From positions 1 to 47,392 of the forward strand of contig CALXCD010000008.1 of the NCBI GenBank assembly GCA_944386715.1: a stretch of 47,392 nucleotides of DNA. Reading direction: 5' to 3'. The translations under genes were made by a program, and so were the position numbers. The stretch comes from an uncultured Clostridia bacterium (lineage in GTDB: Bacteria; Bacillota; Clostridia; TANB77; CAG-508). Every line of letters begins with the position of its first letter. The stretch's first letter is position 1. Positions 19,668-28,753 of this stretch are shown here, one piece after another. The notes under the pieces are model-generated. The model had not been told where the DNA came from. It saw nothing but the letters and a program-made list of their open reading frames with translations, and ran no database searches.

Positions 19668-21426
19668 ATGAAAGAAGATATCGTAACTTTAACAATAGAT
19701 GGTCAAGAAATAAAAGTACCAAAAGGAACTACTATTTTGCAAGCAGCAAAACAGGCTGGAATAGATATCCCAACTTTATGTTTTTTAAAAGATATTAATG
19801 AAGTTGGAGATTGTAGAATGTGTATTGTAGAAGTAGAAGGACGTAGAGGTTTTGCTACTTCTTGTATTCAAACAGTAGAAGAAGGAATGGTAGTACATAC
19901 ACATACACCAAATGTATTAGAAGCAAGACATGTTATTTTAGATTTAATTATTTCTAATCATTCTAAAGATTGTTTAACATGTACTCGTTCAGGAAATTGT
20001 GAATTACAATCTTTAGCTGTAAAATTCAATGTATTACAAGTAGAATTTGAAGGAGAAAGAACAGAACACAAAATAGATGATTTGTCACCTTCTATTGTAA
20101 GAGATTTTAATAAATGTATTTTATGCCGAAGATGTGTTGCCGCATGTAAGAATGTACAAGAAATTGGGGCTATTGATTGTATTAATAGAGGATTTGAATC
20201 TTGTATTTCAACTGTAGGAGACAATAGTTTAAATGATGTGAATTGTACTTTTTGCGGGCAATGTATAGAGGCATGCCCAACAGGAGCCTTGCACGAAAAA
20301 GAAACAATTAATGATGTTTGGGTAAAATTAAAGGACCCAGAAGCTTATGTAATTGTACAAACCGCACCAGCAGTAAGAGCAGCTCTTGGAGAAGAATTTG
20401 GAATGCCAATAGGAACAAATGTAACAGGTAAAATGATAACAGCTTTAAAAAGATTAGGATTTGATAAAGTATTTGATACCAATACTGGTGCAGACTTTAC
20501 TATTATGGAAGAAGCAAATGAATTTATTCAAAGATTTCAAGAAAATGATTGTCTTCCTATGATTACTTCTTGTAGTCCCCGGATGGGTAAAATACATAGA
20601 AATGAATTATCCAGAACTATTGCCACATTTATCTAGTTGTAAATCACCACATCAAATGTTTGGCGCTATATTAAAAACATATTATGCAAAAAAAGAGGGG
20701 ATTGACCCTAAGAAAATATATGTAGTATCTGTTATGCCATGTATTGCTAAAAAATTTGAACGTTCACGTCCGGAAATGAAAGAAGAAGAACTTTTTGATG
20801 TAGATAATGTTATCACTACTCGTGAACTTTCTAGAATGATAAAACAGGCAAATATTGAATTTGATAAGTTAGAAGATAGCAAGTTTGATGACCCAATGAG
20901 GGAAGCGACTGGAGCAGCAGCTATTTTTGGAGTTTCTGGTGGTGTCATGGAAGCAGCTTTAAGAACTGCACAAGATACTTTAACTGGTAAAAACTTAGAA
21001 AAAATTAATTTTGAACAAGTACGTGGAGGAGAAGGAATTAAAAGGGCAACTGTTAATATCGCAGGAAAAGATATAAAAGTAGTCGCTGCCAGTGGGTTAG
21101 CCAATGCTAAAAAAATCCTAGAAGAAATAAAAAGTGGAAAGTCAGATTATCAGTTTGTAGAAATTATGGCATGTCCAGGTGGATGTATTATGGGTGGTGG
21201 TCAACCAATTAAAAGTTCTAAAATACGTTCAGAAGTGGATGTGAGAAAATTAAGAGCGGATTGTTTATATTCTATTGATGAGAAAAGTACTATTAGAAAA
21301 TCGCATGAAAATCCATTTTTAAAACAGGTTTATGCAGAATATTTAGAAAAACCAGGAAGCCATCTTGCACATGAATTATTACATACTCATTATCAAAAGA
21401 GAAATAAGTATAATTTGAAATTTTAA
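19668..21426 (+). CDS. hydA: HydA, catalytic subunit of bifurcating [FeFe]-hydrogenase, +1 frameshift at CGG
   Basis: The protein starts with a 2Fe-2S domain (CFLKDINEVGDCRMC), then the His-ligated cluster (HSKDCLTCTRSGNC) and two 4Fe-4S motifs (CILCRRCVAACK, CTFCGQCIEACP). The H-cluster domain follows with motif 1 TSCSPGW, motif 2 MPCIAKK and motif 3 MACPGGCIMGGGQP. The frame breaks exactly in motif 1: AGT CCC CGG ATG. Skipping C at 20580 gives AGT CCC GGA TGG, the conserved Ser-Pro-Gly-Trp, and the rest of the enzyme. The joined protein is 585 residues, normal for this class. Start chosen at ATG 19668, after AGGAGAGAAAAA. Frame 0 alone would give an inactive enzyme. Confidence 0.93.
20580..20583 (+). 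other. CGGA +1 recoding site in hydA
   Basis: The in-frame CGG at 20580-20582 is followed by A. Reading GGA from 20581 gives the invariant Gly of the SCSPGW H-cluster motif. This site decides that the C is skipped and Gly, not Arg, is inserted. Frame 0 stops 18 codons later. Confidence 0.9.
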
Positions 21427-21443
21427 TTGTTATTAGAGCAAGA

Positions 21444-21491
21444 AAAGTCGTTATATATTCAAATTTGCAAATATAAATATATAACGGCTTT
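21444..21491 (+). terminator. terminator-like hairpin after hydA
   Basis: AAAGTCGTTATATA pairs with TATATAACGGCTTT (one G-T pair), followed by a weak T-rich tract. It ends the hydrogenase operon. Confidence 0.65.
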
Positions 21492-21563
21492 CTTGAATTA
21501 ATTTAAAGTTAATTTTAAAAGTTAGCAACTAAATTTGGAATTTATGCCAACTTTTTAGTTAAA

Positions 21564-21668
21564 CTATCTACAATTGTTATTATTTTGTTTTTCATTGTTT
21601 CTATTTTGATTGTTGTTATTATTGTTGTTTTTGTTATTTTGATTTTCCTTATTGTTTTTCTTTGACAT
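21564..21668 (-). CDS. 34-residue Asn-rich small protein
   Basis: A very short gene with ATG eight bases after GGAGGTG. The protein begins MSKKNNKENQNNKNNN and ends NNCR; about half of its residues are Asn, with several Lys and Gln and one Cys near the end. No known family is recognised; small basic or Asn-rich proteins of this sort occur in spore-formers, so a spore or coat role is only a guess. It lies between the hydA terminator and murD, on the opposite strand. The strong ribosome site and clear start and stop are the main support. Confidence 0.5.
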   Translation of the reverse strand: MSKKNNKENQNNKNNNNNNNQNRNNEKQNNNNCR

Positions 21669-21834
21669 GAAAAGCACCTCCATTTCAAATTTCAAGATTA
21701 GTATAAGTAAATTTTAAAAAAATATACATAAAAATTTGTTTTTTTAGTAAAAATAATATATAATAAACCAATAATAGCGAACGAAAAAAATAGATAAGTA
21801 TATAATATAGTACAACAAAAAGGAGGAAAACAAG

Positions 21835-23236
21835 ATGGAATATGAAAATAAAAAATTGGAAGAATTTAATGCTTATATTCGATTTCGTAAAGTAGCAGTT
21901 ATTGGATTAGGAGTAAGCAATTTGCCATTATTAGATTATCTATATGAAAAAAAAGCAAGAGTGACTGTATTTGACCAAAGAGAAATAGATAATATTTCTA
22001 AAGAAACAATGGATAAAATTACGAATTATGGATTTTCATTTTCGCTTGGAAAAGACTATTTACAAAATCTAAAAGGTTTTGATGTTATTTTTAGGTCTCC
22101 AAGTTGTTTGCCAACTGTACCAGAATTAGAACAAGAAGCACGGAAGGGGAGCAATTGTTACAACAGAAATAGAATTATTAATGGAAATGTGTCCTTGCAA
22201 AATAATTGGAGTAACAGGAAGTGATGGCAAAACAACAACCACTAGCTTGATTAATACAATTTTAAAAGAATCAGGGTTTACTACACACTTGGGAGGAAAT
22301 ATTGGGACACCATTATTTACGAAATTACCACAAATTAGACCAGAAGATATTTTAGTATTAGAATTAAGTAGTTTTCAATTAATGGGAATGCAAGTAAGTC
22401 CGGATATTGCAGTTATTACTAATATTACTCCAAATCATTTAAATATTCATAAAGATTATGAAGAATATATAAATGCAAAAAAGAATATCTTTCGACATCA
22501 AACAGAAAAAGGAATTTTAGTTTTAAATTTTGATAATGAGATTACTAAGAATTGTGCTAAAGAAGCAAAAGGTAAAGTGATTTTCTTTAGTAGTAAGGAA
22601 AAGTTAGAAGATGGTTTTATTGTAGATGGTAATGTTATAAAAGAATGTCAAGATAAAGTAAGGAAACATTTAGTACATACGGATGAAGTACGTTTAAGAG
22701 GAAACCATAACTTTGAAAATATCGCTACAGCGATAGCTGCTACTAGTAGTTTGGTAGACACAGAAAAGGCAGCACAAATTGCAAAAAATTTTACCAGTGT
22801 TAATCATCGTATCGAATTTATAAAAGAAATAGATAAAGTGCAATGGTATAATGATTCTGCCAGTTCTTCTCCAACGAGAACTATTTCTGGATTAAATGCT
22901 TTTGATAATCCTATTATTTTAATTGCAGGAGGTTATGATAAAAATTTGGATTATCAACCACTTGCAAGACCTATTGTAGAAAAAGCAAAGGCTTTAATTT
23001 TAATAGGTCAAACGGCAGGTAAAATTTTTGATGTTGTCAAAGAAGAATTAGAAAAACAGCATAAAGAACTAGATATTTATATGTGTGAAAATTTAAAAGA
23101 AACGGTTACTTTAGCAAAGAAACTTGCAAAACCAAATGATGTTGTATTATTTTCACCTGCTAGTGCTAGTTTTGATATGTTTAAGGATTTTGCAGATAGA
23201 GGAAATCAATTTAAAACATTAGTAAATCAGATTTAA
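21835..23236 (+). CDS. murD: MurD, UDP-N-acetylmuramoylalanine--D-glutamate ligase, +1 frameshift at CGG
   Basis: MurD adds D-Glu to UDP-MurNAc-L-Ala in peptidoglycan synthesis. The first 102 residues carry the N-terminal Rossmann domain (VAVIGLGVSNLPLLDYL). The frame then reads GAA GCA CGG AAG and would stop 27 codons later. Skipping C at 22141 gives GAA GCA GGA AGG GGA GCA, followed by TTEIELLMEMCPCKIIGVTGSDGKTTTT with the ATP P-loop and the rest (HNFENIATA, WYNDSASSSPTRT, GGYDKNLDY). The joined length is 466 residues, near the family norm. As murD is essential and this is the only copy seen here, the break is unlikely to be a dead gene. Start follows AAAGGAGGAAAACAAG. Confidence 0.92.
22141..22144 (+). 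other. CGGA +1 recoding site in murD
   Basis: The in-frame CGG at 22141-22143 is followed by A. Reading GGA from 22142 joins the N-terminal and P-loop parts of MurD with no residue lost or gained compared with the family. Confidence 0.82.
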
Positions 23237-23296
23237 AGACGAACACATTTGGCCTTCTTGCATAAAATATCAATAAATATGTAAGGAGGTTATTTT

Positions 23297-23908
23297 ATGT
23301 TTGATGAATCCTATGAGAACTACATAAGAAGTATATTAGGATATCCAATGTGTACAGAAAATTCCAATGCAATGCCATATCCTAATTACGAATATACTTC
23401 AAATTATAGGCAAAATATGAATCGTAAAGAGTTGGAAGAATGTTATCCAGAAATATATAAACTGATTTTTCCTATGGTAACAAAAACTTGTGACTCCATT
23501 CAAGAACCAATTACAAAAGAATTAGTGGAACAATTAACAGATAATATTTATTTTGCAATTGAAGGAAATGATGAAGTAAATATTAATATTAATTTAACGA
23601 ATGAAGTAGGAGGGAACACTTCTACTTCGAGAGAAAATAGACAAACAAAAACAGAAGAAAAACAAGAAAGAGAAACAAGAAGTCCTAGACCATTGAACCG
23701 AAATTTACGAGATTTAATTAAAATTTTATTGTTAAGGGAATTATTGAATAGACCAGGAAACAGACCACCAGTAAGACCACCTAGACCACCATTCCCTGGA
23801 GGACCAGGAAGACCTCCATTTCCAGGAGGTCCAGGACCAGGTAGACCACCAATGAGACCTCCAATGATGCCAAGAGGATTAGAAGATTATAATATCTATG
23901 AAGTATAA
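23297..23908 (+). CDS. hypothetical protein with Pro/Gly-rich C-terminus, possibly spore coat
   Basis: A 203-residue protein. The N-terminal half is mixed and acidic, with Tyr and Asn-rich stretches (MPYPNYEYTSNYRQN) and a helix LEECYPEIYKLIFPMVTKTCDSI. A charged linker (about 105-130) leads to a basic LIKILLLRELLN segment and then repeats of RPPFPGGPG and RPPM. Low-complexity collagen-like tails of this type are common in clostridial spore coat or exosporium proteins, but I see no family-defining motif. It starts after TAAGGAGGTTATTTT, 60 bases after murD. Spore role is inference. Confidence 0.65.
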   Translation: MFDESYENYIRSILGYPMCTENSNAMPYPNYEYTSNYRQNMNRKELEECYPEIYKLIFPMVTKTCDSIQEPITKELVEQLTDNIYFAIEGNDEVNININLTNEVGGNTSTSRENRQTKTEEKQERETRSPRPLNRNLRDLIKILLLRELLNRPGNRPPVRPPRPPFPGGPGRPPFPGGPGPGRPPMRPPMMPRGLEDYNIYEV

Positions 23909-23956
23909 TTTTTGTCATTTTTAAGTAAAAAGACATTAAGTTAATAGTTAATAATT

Positions 23957-24052
23957 CAAAAAAGCCTGATATATAGATATTTGAAAATTAAGACCAGGGT
24001 TATTATGCCCCGGATATGTTTTGATTGAAAATAGCTATATATTAGGTTTTTC
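23957..24052. repeat. Long imperfect hairpin, possibly a distant member of hairpin family B
   Basis: The left part (AAAAAGCCTGATATATAGAT) pairs over about 30 bases with the right part ending at 24052, around a centre with AGGGTTATTATGCCCCGG. The stem layout and the GGGTT...CCGG centre resemble the two family B hairpins, but identity is low. It may simply end transcription of the preceding gene. Confidence 0.5.
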
Positions 24053-24172
24053 TAATATCATTCTAAATTTAAAAAAATGGAAAAAAATAGCATAAATTGA
24101 AATAAAAAATAGAATATAATTTGAAAAAAAGTTAAAACTATTAACGAGAACTTTTGAAAGGTGGTAAAAATA

Positions 24173-24622
24173 ATGAAAGTTAAAGATTGTATGTGTGATG
24201 AAGTTTGTTGTGTAAAACCTGAAACCAAGGTTTATGAAGTTGCAAAATTAATGAGTGAAAATCATATTGGCTCTATTCCTGTTTGCAAACCAGATAATAC
24301 TTTATGTGGAATTGTAACAGATAGAGATATTTTATTAAGAAGTATCGTATGTGATAAAAATATAAAAGAAACACCAGTTAGTGATATAATGACTTGTCAA
24401 GTATGTTCATGTAATCAAGAAGATGATATGACAAAAGCACAAAAAACAATGTCTGAAAATCAAGTAAGAAGATTGCCAGTTTGTGATTGCAATAATAAAG
24501 TGGTTGGAATTTTAACAATAGGTGATTTAGCTCAAAATGATACAAAACTTGGAAAACAAGAAGTTTGTACAACAATAGAAAATATTTGTAATTGTGACGG
24601 AGAAAATAAAAACGCTGAGTAA
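24173..24622 (+). CDS. CBS-domain protein, cysteine-rich
   Basis: A 149-residue protein made of a CBS pair: first CBS about 3-58 (KPETKVYEVAKLMSENHIGSIPVCKPDN, GIVTDRDIL) and second about 70-125 (AQKTMSENQVRRLPVCD, GILTIGDLA). CBS pairs bind adenosine nucleotides and usually regulate a partner. It has about a dozen Cys residues, many paired (CMCDEVCC, CQVCSC, CNC), which is unusual and suggests metal binding or redox sensing. Start chosen at ATG 24173, after GAAAGGTGG; a GTG at 24161 lies inside this ribosome site. Confidence 0.85.
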   Translation: MKVKDCMCDEVCCVKPETKVYEVAKLMSENHIGSIPVCKPDNTLCGIVTDRDILLRSIVCDKNIKETPVSDIMTCQVCSCNQEDDMTKAQKTMSENQVRRLPVCDCNNKVVGILTIGDLAQNDTKLGKQEVCTTIENICNCDGENKNAE

Positions 24623-24730
24623 CCATTTAAAAAAGTGTATCAAAGGGAAGAAGGATAAAACCTTTTTCCTTTTTTTGAAATGTATATAATTCTATTTTCT
24701 TCATATAATAACAATAAAAGGAGGATGGAA

Positions 24731-25828
24731 ATGATATTGGACATGGCATATTGGACAAGAGTTGGGAAAAACATATTATATGTTGTATTTTTATTATTGG
24801 GCTTATATATTGCATTAAAATTATCCATTTTTTATATGCCATTTTTAGTTGCATTTATTATATCTCTGATAATAGAACCTGCTATTAAAAAAATGATGGA
24901 AAAAACAAAATTGAGTAGAAGAACAAGTTCTATTATTATTTTTTTACTAGTATCTGTTATTATATTAGGATTATTAACATGGGGAATTATTACTATTTTT
25001 TCAGAATCGTCTAGCTTATTACAGGGGCTAAATGACTATTTTGATAAAGCATATGCACAATTCCAATCTTTTATACAATCTTTCCATTTTGACAAAATTC
25101 ATGTATCTGATGAAGTTTTAAATGTGATACAGAATTCAACGACGGATATCTTAACTACAATTTCTAATTGGTTAAGAAATGCATTAACAGGTTTAATAGA
25201 GGTAGTCACTAGTTTGCCATCTATTGCTATTTGTATAGGAATTACAGTGATTGCTCTTTATTTTATCTGTGTTGATAAAATTTATATATTAGATCAAATA
25301 GAACATCATTTGCCTAAAACTTGGATGATAAAAATACAAAGACACTTAAAAGAACTAATATCTACCTTAGGAGGATATTTAAAAGCAGAAGCTACTTTAG
25401 TATTAGTTTCTTTTATTATTACCCTAATTGGATTATATATTCTAGAATTTGCAGGATTTAATATACAATATCCATTGTTAATGGCTTTATTTATTGGATT
25501 TGTAGATGCACTTCCTATTTTAGGTTCTGGAACAGTGATGATTCCTTGGGCAATTATTTGTGGTTTGAATGGTGATATTAATTTGGGAATTGCTATTATT
25601 GTTTTACTTATTGTGATGTCAATTGCAAGACAATTTTTGGAACCAAAATTAGTGAGTAAAAATATTGGCGTTCATCCTATATTTACTTTGATTGCCATGT
25701 ATACTGGCTTTAAAGTGATTGGCATTATAGGTCTTTTAATTGGTCCTATTGTTTTGATTATTATTAAAAATATTTTTGCTAATTTGATTGACCAAGGAGT
25801 ATTTAAGACAATTTTTGATAAAAGGTGA
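24731..25828 (+). CDS. ytvI: AI-2E/YtvI-family membrane protein
   Basis: A 365-residue protein with about seven membrane segments in the AI-2E transporter/PerM pattern: two close N-terminal segments, a hairpin-like soluble domain (about 90-150) and a C-terminal cluster with GFVDALPILGSGTVMIPW and RQFLEPKLVSKNIGVHPI, both hallmarks of the family. The N-terminus (AYWTRVGKNILYVVFLLLGLY) resembles the sporulation protein YtvI. Start at ATG 24731 after AAAGGAGGATGGAA. It converges on guaA with palindrome C between them. The gene symbol is tentative; a PerM-type exporter is the alternative. Confidence 0.78.
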   Translation: MILDMAYWTRVGKNILYVVFLLLGLYIALKLSIFYMPFLVAFIISLIIEPAIKKMMEKTKLSRRTSSIIIFLLVSVIILGLLTWGIITIFSESSSLLQGLNDYFDKAYAQFQSFIQSFHFDKIHVSDEVLNVIQNSTTDILTTISNWLRNALTGLIEVVTSLPSIAICIGITVIALYFICVDKIYILDQIEHHLPKTWMIKIQRHLKELISTLGGYLKAEATLVLVSFIITLIGLYILEFAGFNIQYPLLMALFIGFVDALPILGSGTVMIPWAIICGLNGDINLGIAIIVLLIVMSIARQFLEPKLVSKNIGVHPIFTLIAMYTGFKVIGIIGLLIGPIVLIIIKNIFANLIDQGVFKTIFDKR

Positions 25829-25841
25829 AAAATTGCTAATG

Positions 25842-25918
25842 AAACCTGGAACCATTGCCTAAAATTTGGCATTGGTTCCAGGTTTCGATGGCATTTTTTT
25901 GGCGTTGGTTCCAAGTTT
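25842..25918. repeat. Palindrome C, copy 2, with an extra half unit
   Basis: AAACCTGGAACCATTGCC at 25842 pairs with GGCATTGGTTCCAGGTTT ending at 25885. A second partial unit (GGCGTTGGTTCCAAGTTT) follows directly, so the right arm is present as an imperfect direct repeat. It lies between the convergent ytvI and guaA genes and may end both transcripts. The arm matches the palindrome at 11765-11830. Confidence 0.8.
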
Positions 25919-27454
25919 TTATTCCCATTCGATAGTTGCAGGTGGTTTAGAAGTAATATCATACACAACACGATTAACATGTTTTACTTCATTAACAATT
26001 CTCGAAGATACTTTTTCTAAAATATCATATGGTATTTTGCTCCAAACACCAGTCATAAAATCAGTTGTTTCAACAGCTCTTAATGCAATAGTATAATCAT
26101 AAGTTCTTTCATCTCCCATGACACCTACAGATTTTAAATTTGTTAGTACTGCAAAATACTGATTAATACTTTTATGCAATCCGGCATTTGCAATTTCTTC
26201 TCTAAAAATACTATCTGCTTCTTTTAAGATGGTTAGTTTATCATCTGTAATATCTCCAATAATTCTAATTGCTAATCCTGGTCCTGGGAAAGGTTGTCTA
26301 AATACTAAATTTTCAGGAATTCCTAGTTCTAAACCTGTTTTTCGAACTTCATCTTTAAATAAATCTCTTAAAGGTTCTACAATTTCTTTAAAATCTACAT
26401 AGTCAGGTAATCCCCCTACATTGTGATGACTTTTAATGACAGAACTTTTTCCAAGTCCACTTTCAATAACATCTGGATAAATAGTGCCTTGTACTAAAAA
26501 GTCAATAGTTCCTATTTTTTTGGCTTCTTCTTCAAATACTCTAATAAATTCTTCTCCAATAATTTTTCTTTTCTTTTCAGGATCTGTAATTCCAGCAAGC
26601 TTATTTAAAAATCTATCTTTAGCATTTACTCTAATTAAATTGATATCAAATTGATTTCTAAAGATTTGCTCTACTTCATCCCCTTCATTTTTACGTAAAA
26701 GACCATGGTCTACAAAGATACAGGTTAAATTTTTTCCGATTGCTTTGGATAATAAGACAGCGGCAACAGAGGAGTCAACACCACCTGATAAAGCACATAA
26801 AGCTTTTTTATCTCCAATTTTTTCTTTCAAGGTTTTGATACTATCTTCTACAAAAGAAGAAATTTGCCAATCACCAGAACAATGACAGATAGAAAATAAA
26901 AAGTTCTTTATTACTTGTGTTCCATTGATTGATAGATTAACTTCAGGGTGAAATTGAATTCCGTATAAATTTTTTTCTTTATTTTCCATTGCAGCATTCG
27001 GACAATGTTCTGTGGAAGCAATTGTTTGAAAACCATTGGGAATTTCTGAAACAAAATCTGTATGACTCATTAAAAAAACATTTGTATTTTCAAATCCTTG
27101 GAATAGGGAAGAGGTATTATCAATATTTACTTTAGTTGCACCATATTCTCTTGTATTTGCTTTGGATACGTTTCCTCCTAATGTATGTGTCATCAATTGC
27201 ATACCATAGCATATTCCTAGGATTGGAATTCCTAAATCAAATATTCCTTCTGCACATTTAGGAGAGTTCTCACCATATACACTAGCTGGGCCACCAGTAA
27301 AAATGATACCTTTTGGATTTTTCTCTTTTATTTTTTCAATAGATATGTTGTAAGGTACAACTTCAGAATATACATTATATTCTCTTACTCTTCTTGCGAT
27401 TAATTGATTATATTGACCACCAAAGTCTAAGATTAAGATTAATTCATTTTTCAT
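25919..27454 (-). CDS. guaA: GMP synthase (glutamine-hydrolysing)
   Basis: The 511-residue enzyme converts XMP to GMP with glutamine and ATP. The class I amidotransferase domain has the nucleophile Cys in GICYGMQ and the His/Glu pair in GIQFHPEVN; the ATP pyrophosphatase domain has the P-loop [12 protein letters not shown]; the C-terminal dimerisation domain ends in [10 protein letters not shown], the family signature. It is a single gene on the minus strand. The start follows AAAGGATGATTATAATAT. No guanine riboswitch was recognised in the 186-base gap upstream. Confidence 0.96.
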   Translation of the reverse strand: MKNELILILDFGGQYNQLIARRVREYNVYSEVVPYNISIEKIKEKNPKGIIFTGGPASVYGENSPKCAEGIFDLGIPILGICYGMQLMTHTLGGNVSKANTREYGATKVNIDNTSSLFQGFENTNVFLMSHTDFVSEIPNGFQTIASTEHCPNAAMENKEKNLYGIQFHPEVNLSINGTQVIKNFLFSICHCSGDWQISSFVEDSIKTLKEKIGDKKALCALSGGVDSSVAAVLLSKAIGKNLTCIFVDHGLLRKNEGDEVEQIFRNQFDINLIRVNAKDRFLNKLAGITDPEKKRKIIGEEFIRVFEEEAKKIGTIDFLVQGTIYPDVIESGLGKSSVIKSHHNVGGLPDYVDFKEIVEPLRDLFKDEVRKTGLELGIPENLVFRQPFPGPGLAIRIIGDITDDKLTILKEADSIFREEIANAGLHKSINQYFAVLTNLKSVGVMGDERTYDYTIALRAVETTDFMTGVWSKIPYDILEKVSSRIVNEVKHVNRVVYDITSKPPATIEWE

Positions 27455-27588
27455 ATATTATAATCATCCTTTCAATTTACTTTCGTATATTGTATCATAT
27501 CTTATTGAATAAGTAAATAAATGCATCAGTGATAACAATAAAAAATCTTTGATTTTTAATGAAAAAATTTTTTTCATTACTACAATAC

Positions 27589-27617
27589 TTGAAATATTTG
27601 TATGTTTTATGTATAAT
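27589..27617 (+). promoter_or_regulatory. sigma-A-like promoter of the PHP/toxin cassette
   Basis: TTGAAA (27589-27594) and TATAAT (27612-27617) are 17 bases apart, 24 bases before the PHP gene start. Confidence 0.7.
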
Positions 27618-27640
27618 ATAGATTAAAAGGAGAGATAAAG

Positions 27641-28519
27641 ATGATAGATATGCATATACATACCAATAATTCTGATGGTACGGACTCGGTTAAGGAATTA
27701 CTTGAAAAAGCTGAAAACTTAAAATTAAAATATATTTCCATTACAGACCATGATACCTGTAAGAGTTATGAAGAACTAAAAAATATAGATTATTCAAGAT
27801 TTTTTTCTGGCACTATTATAAAGGGAATTGAAATAAAAGTTTATTATAATGGTGGAACAATAGAAGTACTAGGTTATAAAATTAATACTGAAGTAATGTC
27901 ACAATGGCTAAATGACTTTTATAAGGACAAATCCAGGGAAGTATTACAAAAAAAGTATTTTAATCTTTTATATGATAAGTGTAAACAAATGGGATTACTG
28001 TTAGCAAATAAAGAAAATATTAGTTGGAATCCTAAAAAAGATTGGGCAAGTTTTGTAATTTATACAGAAATAAAGAAACACTTGGAAAATAGAGAAAAAG
28101 TTCCAGATGATTTATGGGAAACTTTTTCAGGGTTTAATAGAAAATATTGTAATGACCCTAAACATATTTTATATATAGATAAAAGTGAAGATTATCCTAG
28201 TTTGACAGAAGCTATAAATGCAATAAAAAAGGCTAATGGATTAGTTTTTATGCCACATTTATATATTTATAAATGGATAAAAAACAAAGAACAATTTATA
28301 AATGATTTGATAAATAACTATGAAATTGATGGTATAGAATGTTATTATACAGATTTTACAGAAAAAGAGACACAATATTTGTTAAATTTATGTGATAAAA
28401 AAGGCTTATATAAAAGTGGTGGCAGTGATTATCATGGTGAGAATAAGCCACGAATTTCTTTAGCAAGGGGATATGGAAATTTAAATATTAGCGAAAAAAT
28501 AATTGAGAATTGGGTATAA
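27641..28519 (+). CDS. PHP-domain phosphoesterase
   Basis: A 292-residue PHP protein. Metal ligands are visible: HIHTNNSDGTDS near the N-terminus, ITDHDTC, a Glu in KGIEIKVY, HLYIYKW near 205, and GSDYHGENKP near 260. PHP enzymes hydrolyse phosphoesters or nucleotides such as 3'-phosphoadenosine phosphate; the substrate is not known here. The stop is 13 bases from the next start, and only one promoter is visible for three genes, so it looks like part of a cassette with the antitoxin and zeta-like genes. This is an unusual partner for a toxin-antitoxin pair. Confidence 0.85.
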   Translation: MIDMHIHTNNSDGTDSVKELLEKAENLKLKYISITDHDTCKSYEELKNIDYSRFFSGTIIKGIEIKVYYNGGTIEVLGYKINTEVMSQWLNDFYKDKSREVLQKKYFNLLYDKCKQMGLLLANKENISWNPKKDWASFVIYTEIKKHLENREKVPDDLWETFSGFNRKYCNDPKHILYIDKSEDYPSLTEAINAIKKANGLVFMPHLYIYKWIKNKEQFINDLINNYEIDGIECYYTDFTEKETQYLLNLCDKKGLYKSGGSDYHGENKPRISLARGYGNLNISEKIIENWV

Positions 28520-28532
28520 GGAGGGATAAGAG

Positions 28533-28739
28533 ATGAAAGATGAATTACAAATGGAACATGCACTTGATATTTTAAATAGAAGAATAGCTAAATATATGCG
28601 AGACAATAAAAATACAAATTTAGAAGATTTCAAGAAAAGACTCATAGAATTTTCAAAAGAAGAAGATAAAATATATGAATTAGATGAAGAAACAATAGAA
28701 AAAGTGTTTGAACAATATTTGAAAGAAATTAAAGAATAG
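28533..28739 (+). CDS. putative antitoxin of the zeta-like system
   Basis: A 68-residue acidic, all-helical protein (MEHALDILNRRIAKYMRDN, then LEDFKKRLIEFSKEEDKIYELDE). It sits just before the zeta-toxin-like gene (14 bases), the usual antitoxin place. It is not clearly similar to the classical epsilon antitoxin, so the assignment rests on size, charge and position. Start after AAGGAGGGATAAGAG. Confidence 0.65.
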   Translation: MKDELQMEHALDILNRRIAKYMRDNKNTNLEDFKKRLIEFSKEEDKIYELDEETIEKVFEQYLKEIKE

Positions 28740-28753
28740 GAGTTTGATTTAAT

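Noticed and set aside
14545..23236. The frame breaks in uvrB, hydA and murD as ordinary pseudogenes or random sequencing errors
   Set aside because: All breaks fall at an in-frame CGG, all need the same +1 move, all give Gly, and both sides remain fully family-like. Random errors or decay would not do this. A systematic error at this motif cannot be excluded from sequence alone, so raw reads should be inspected.
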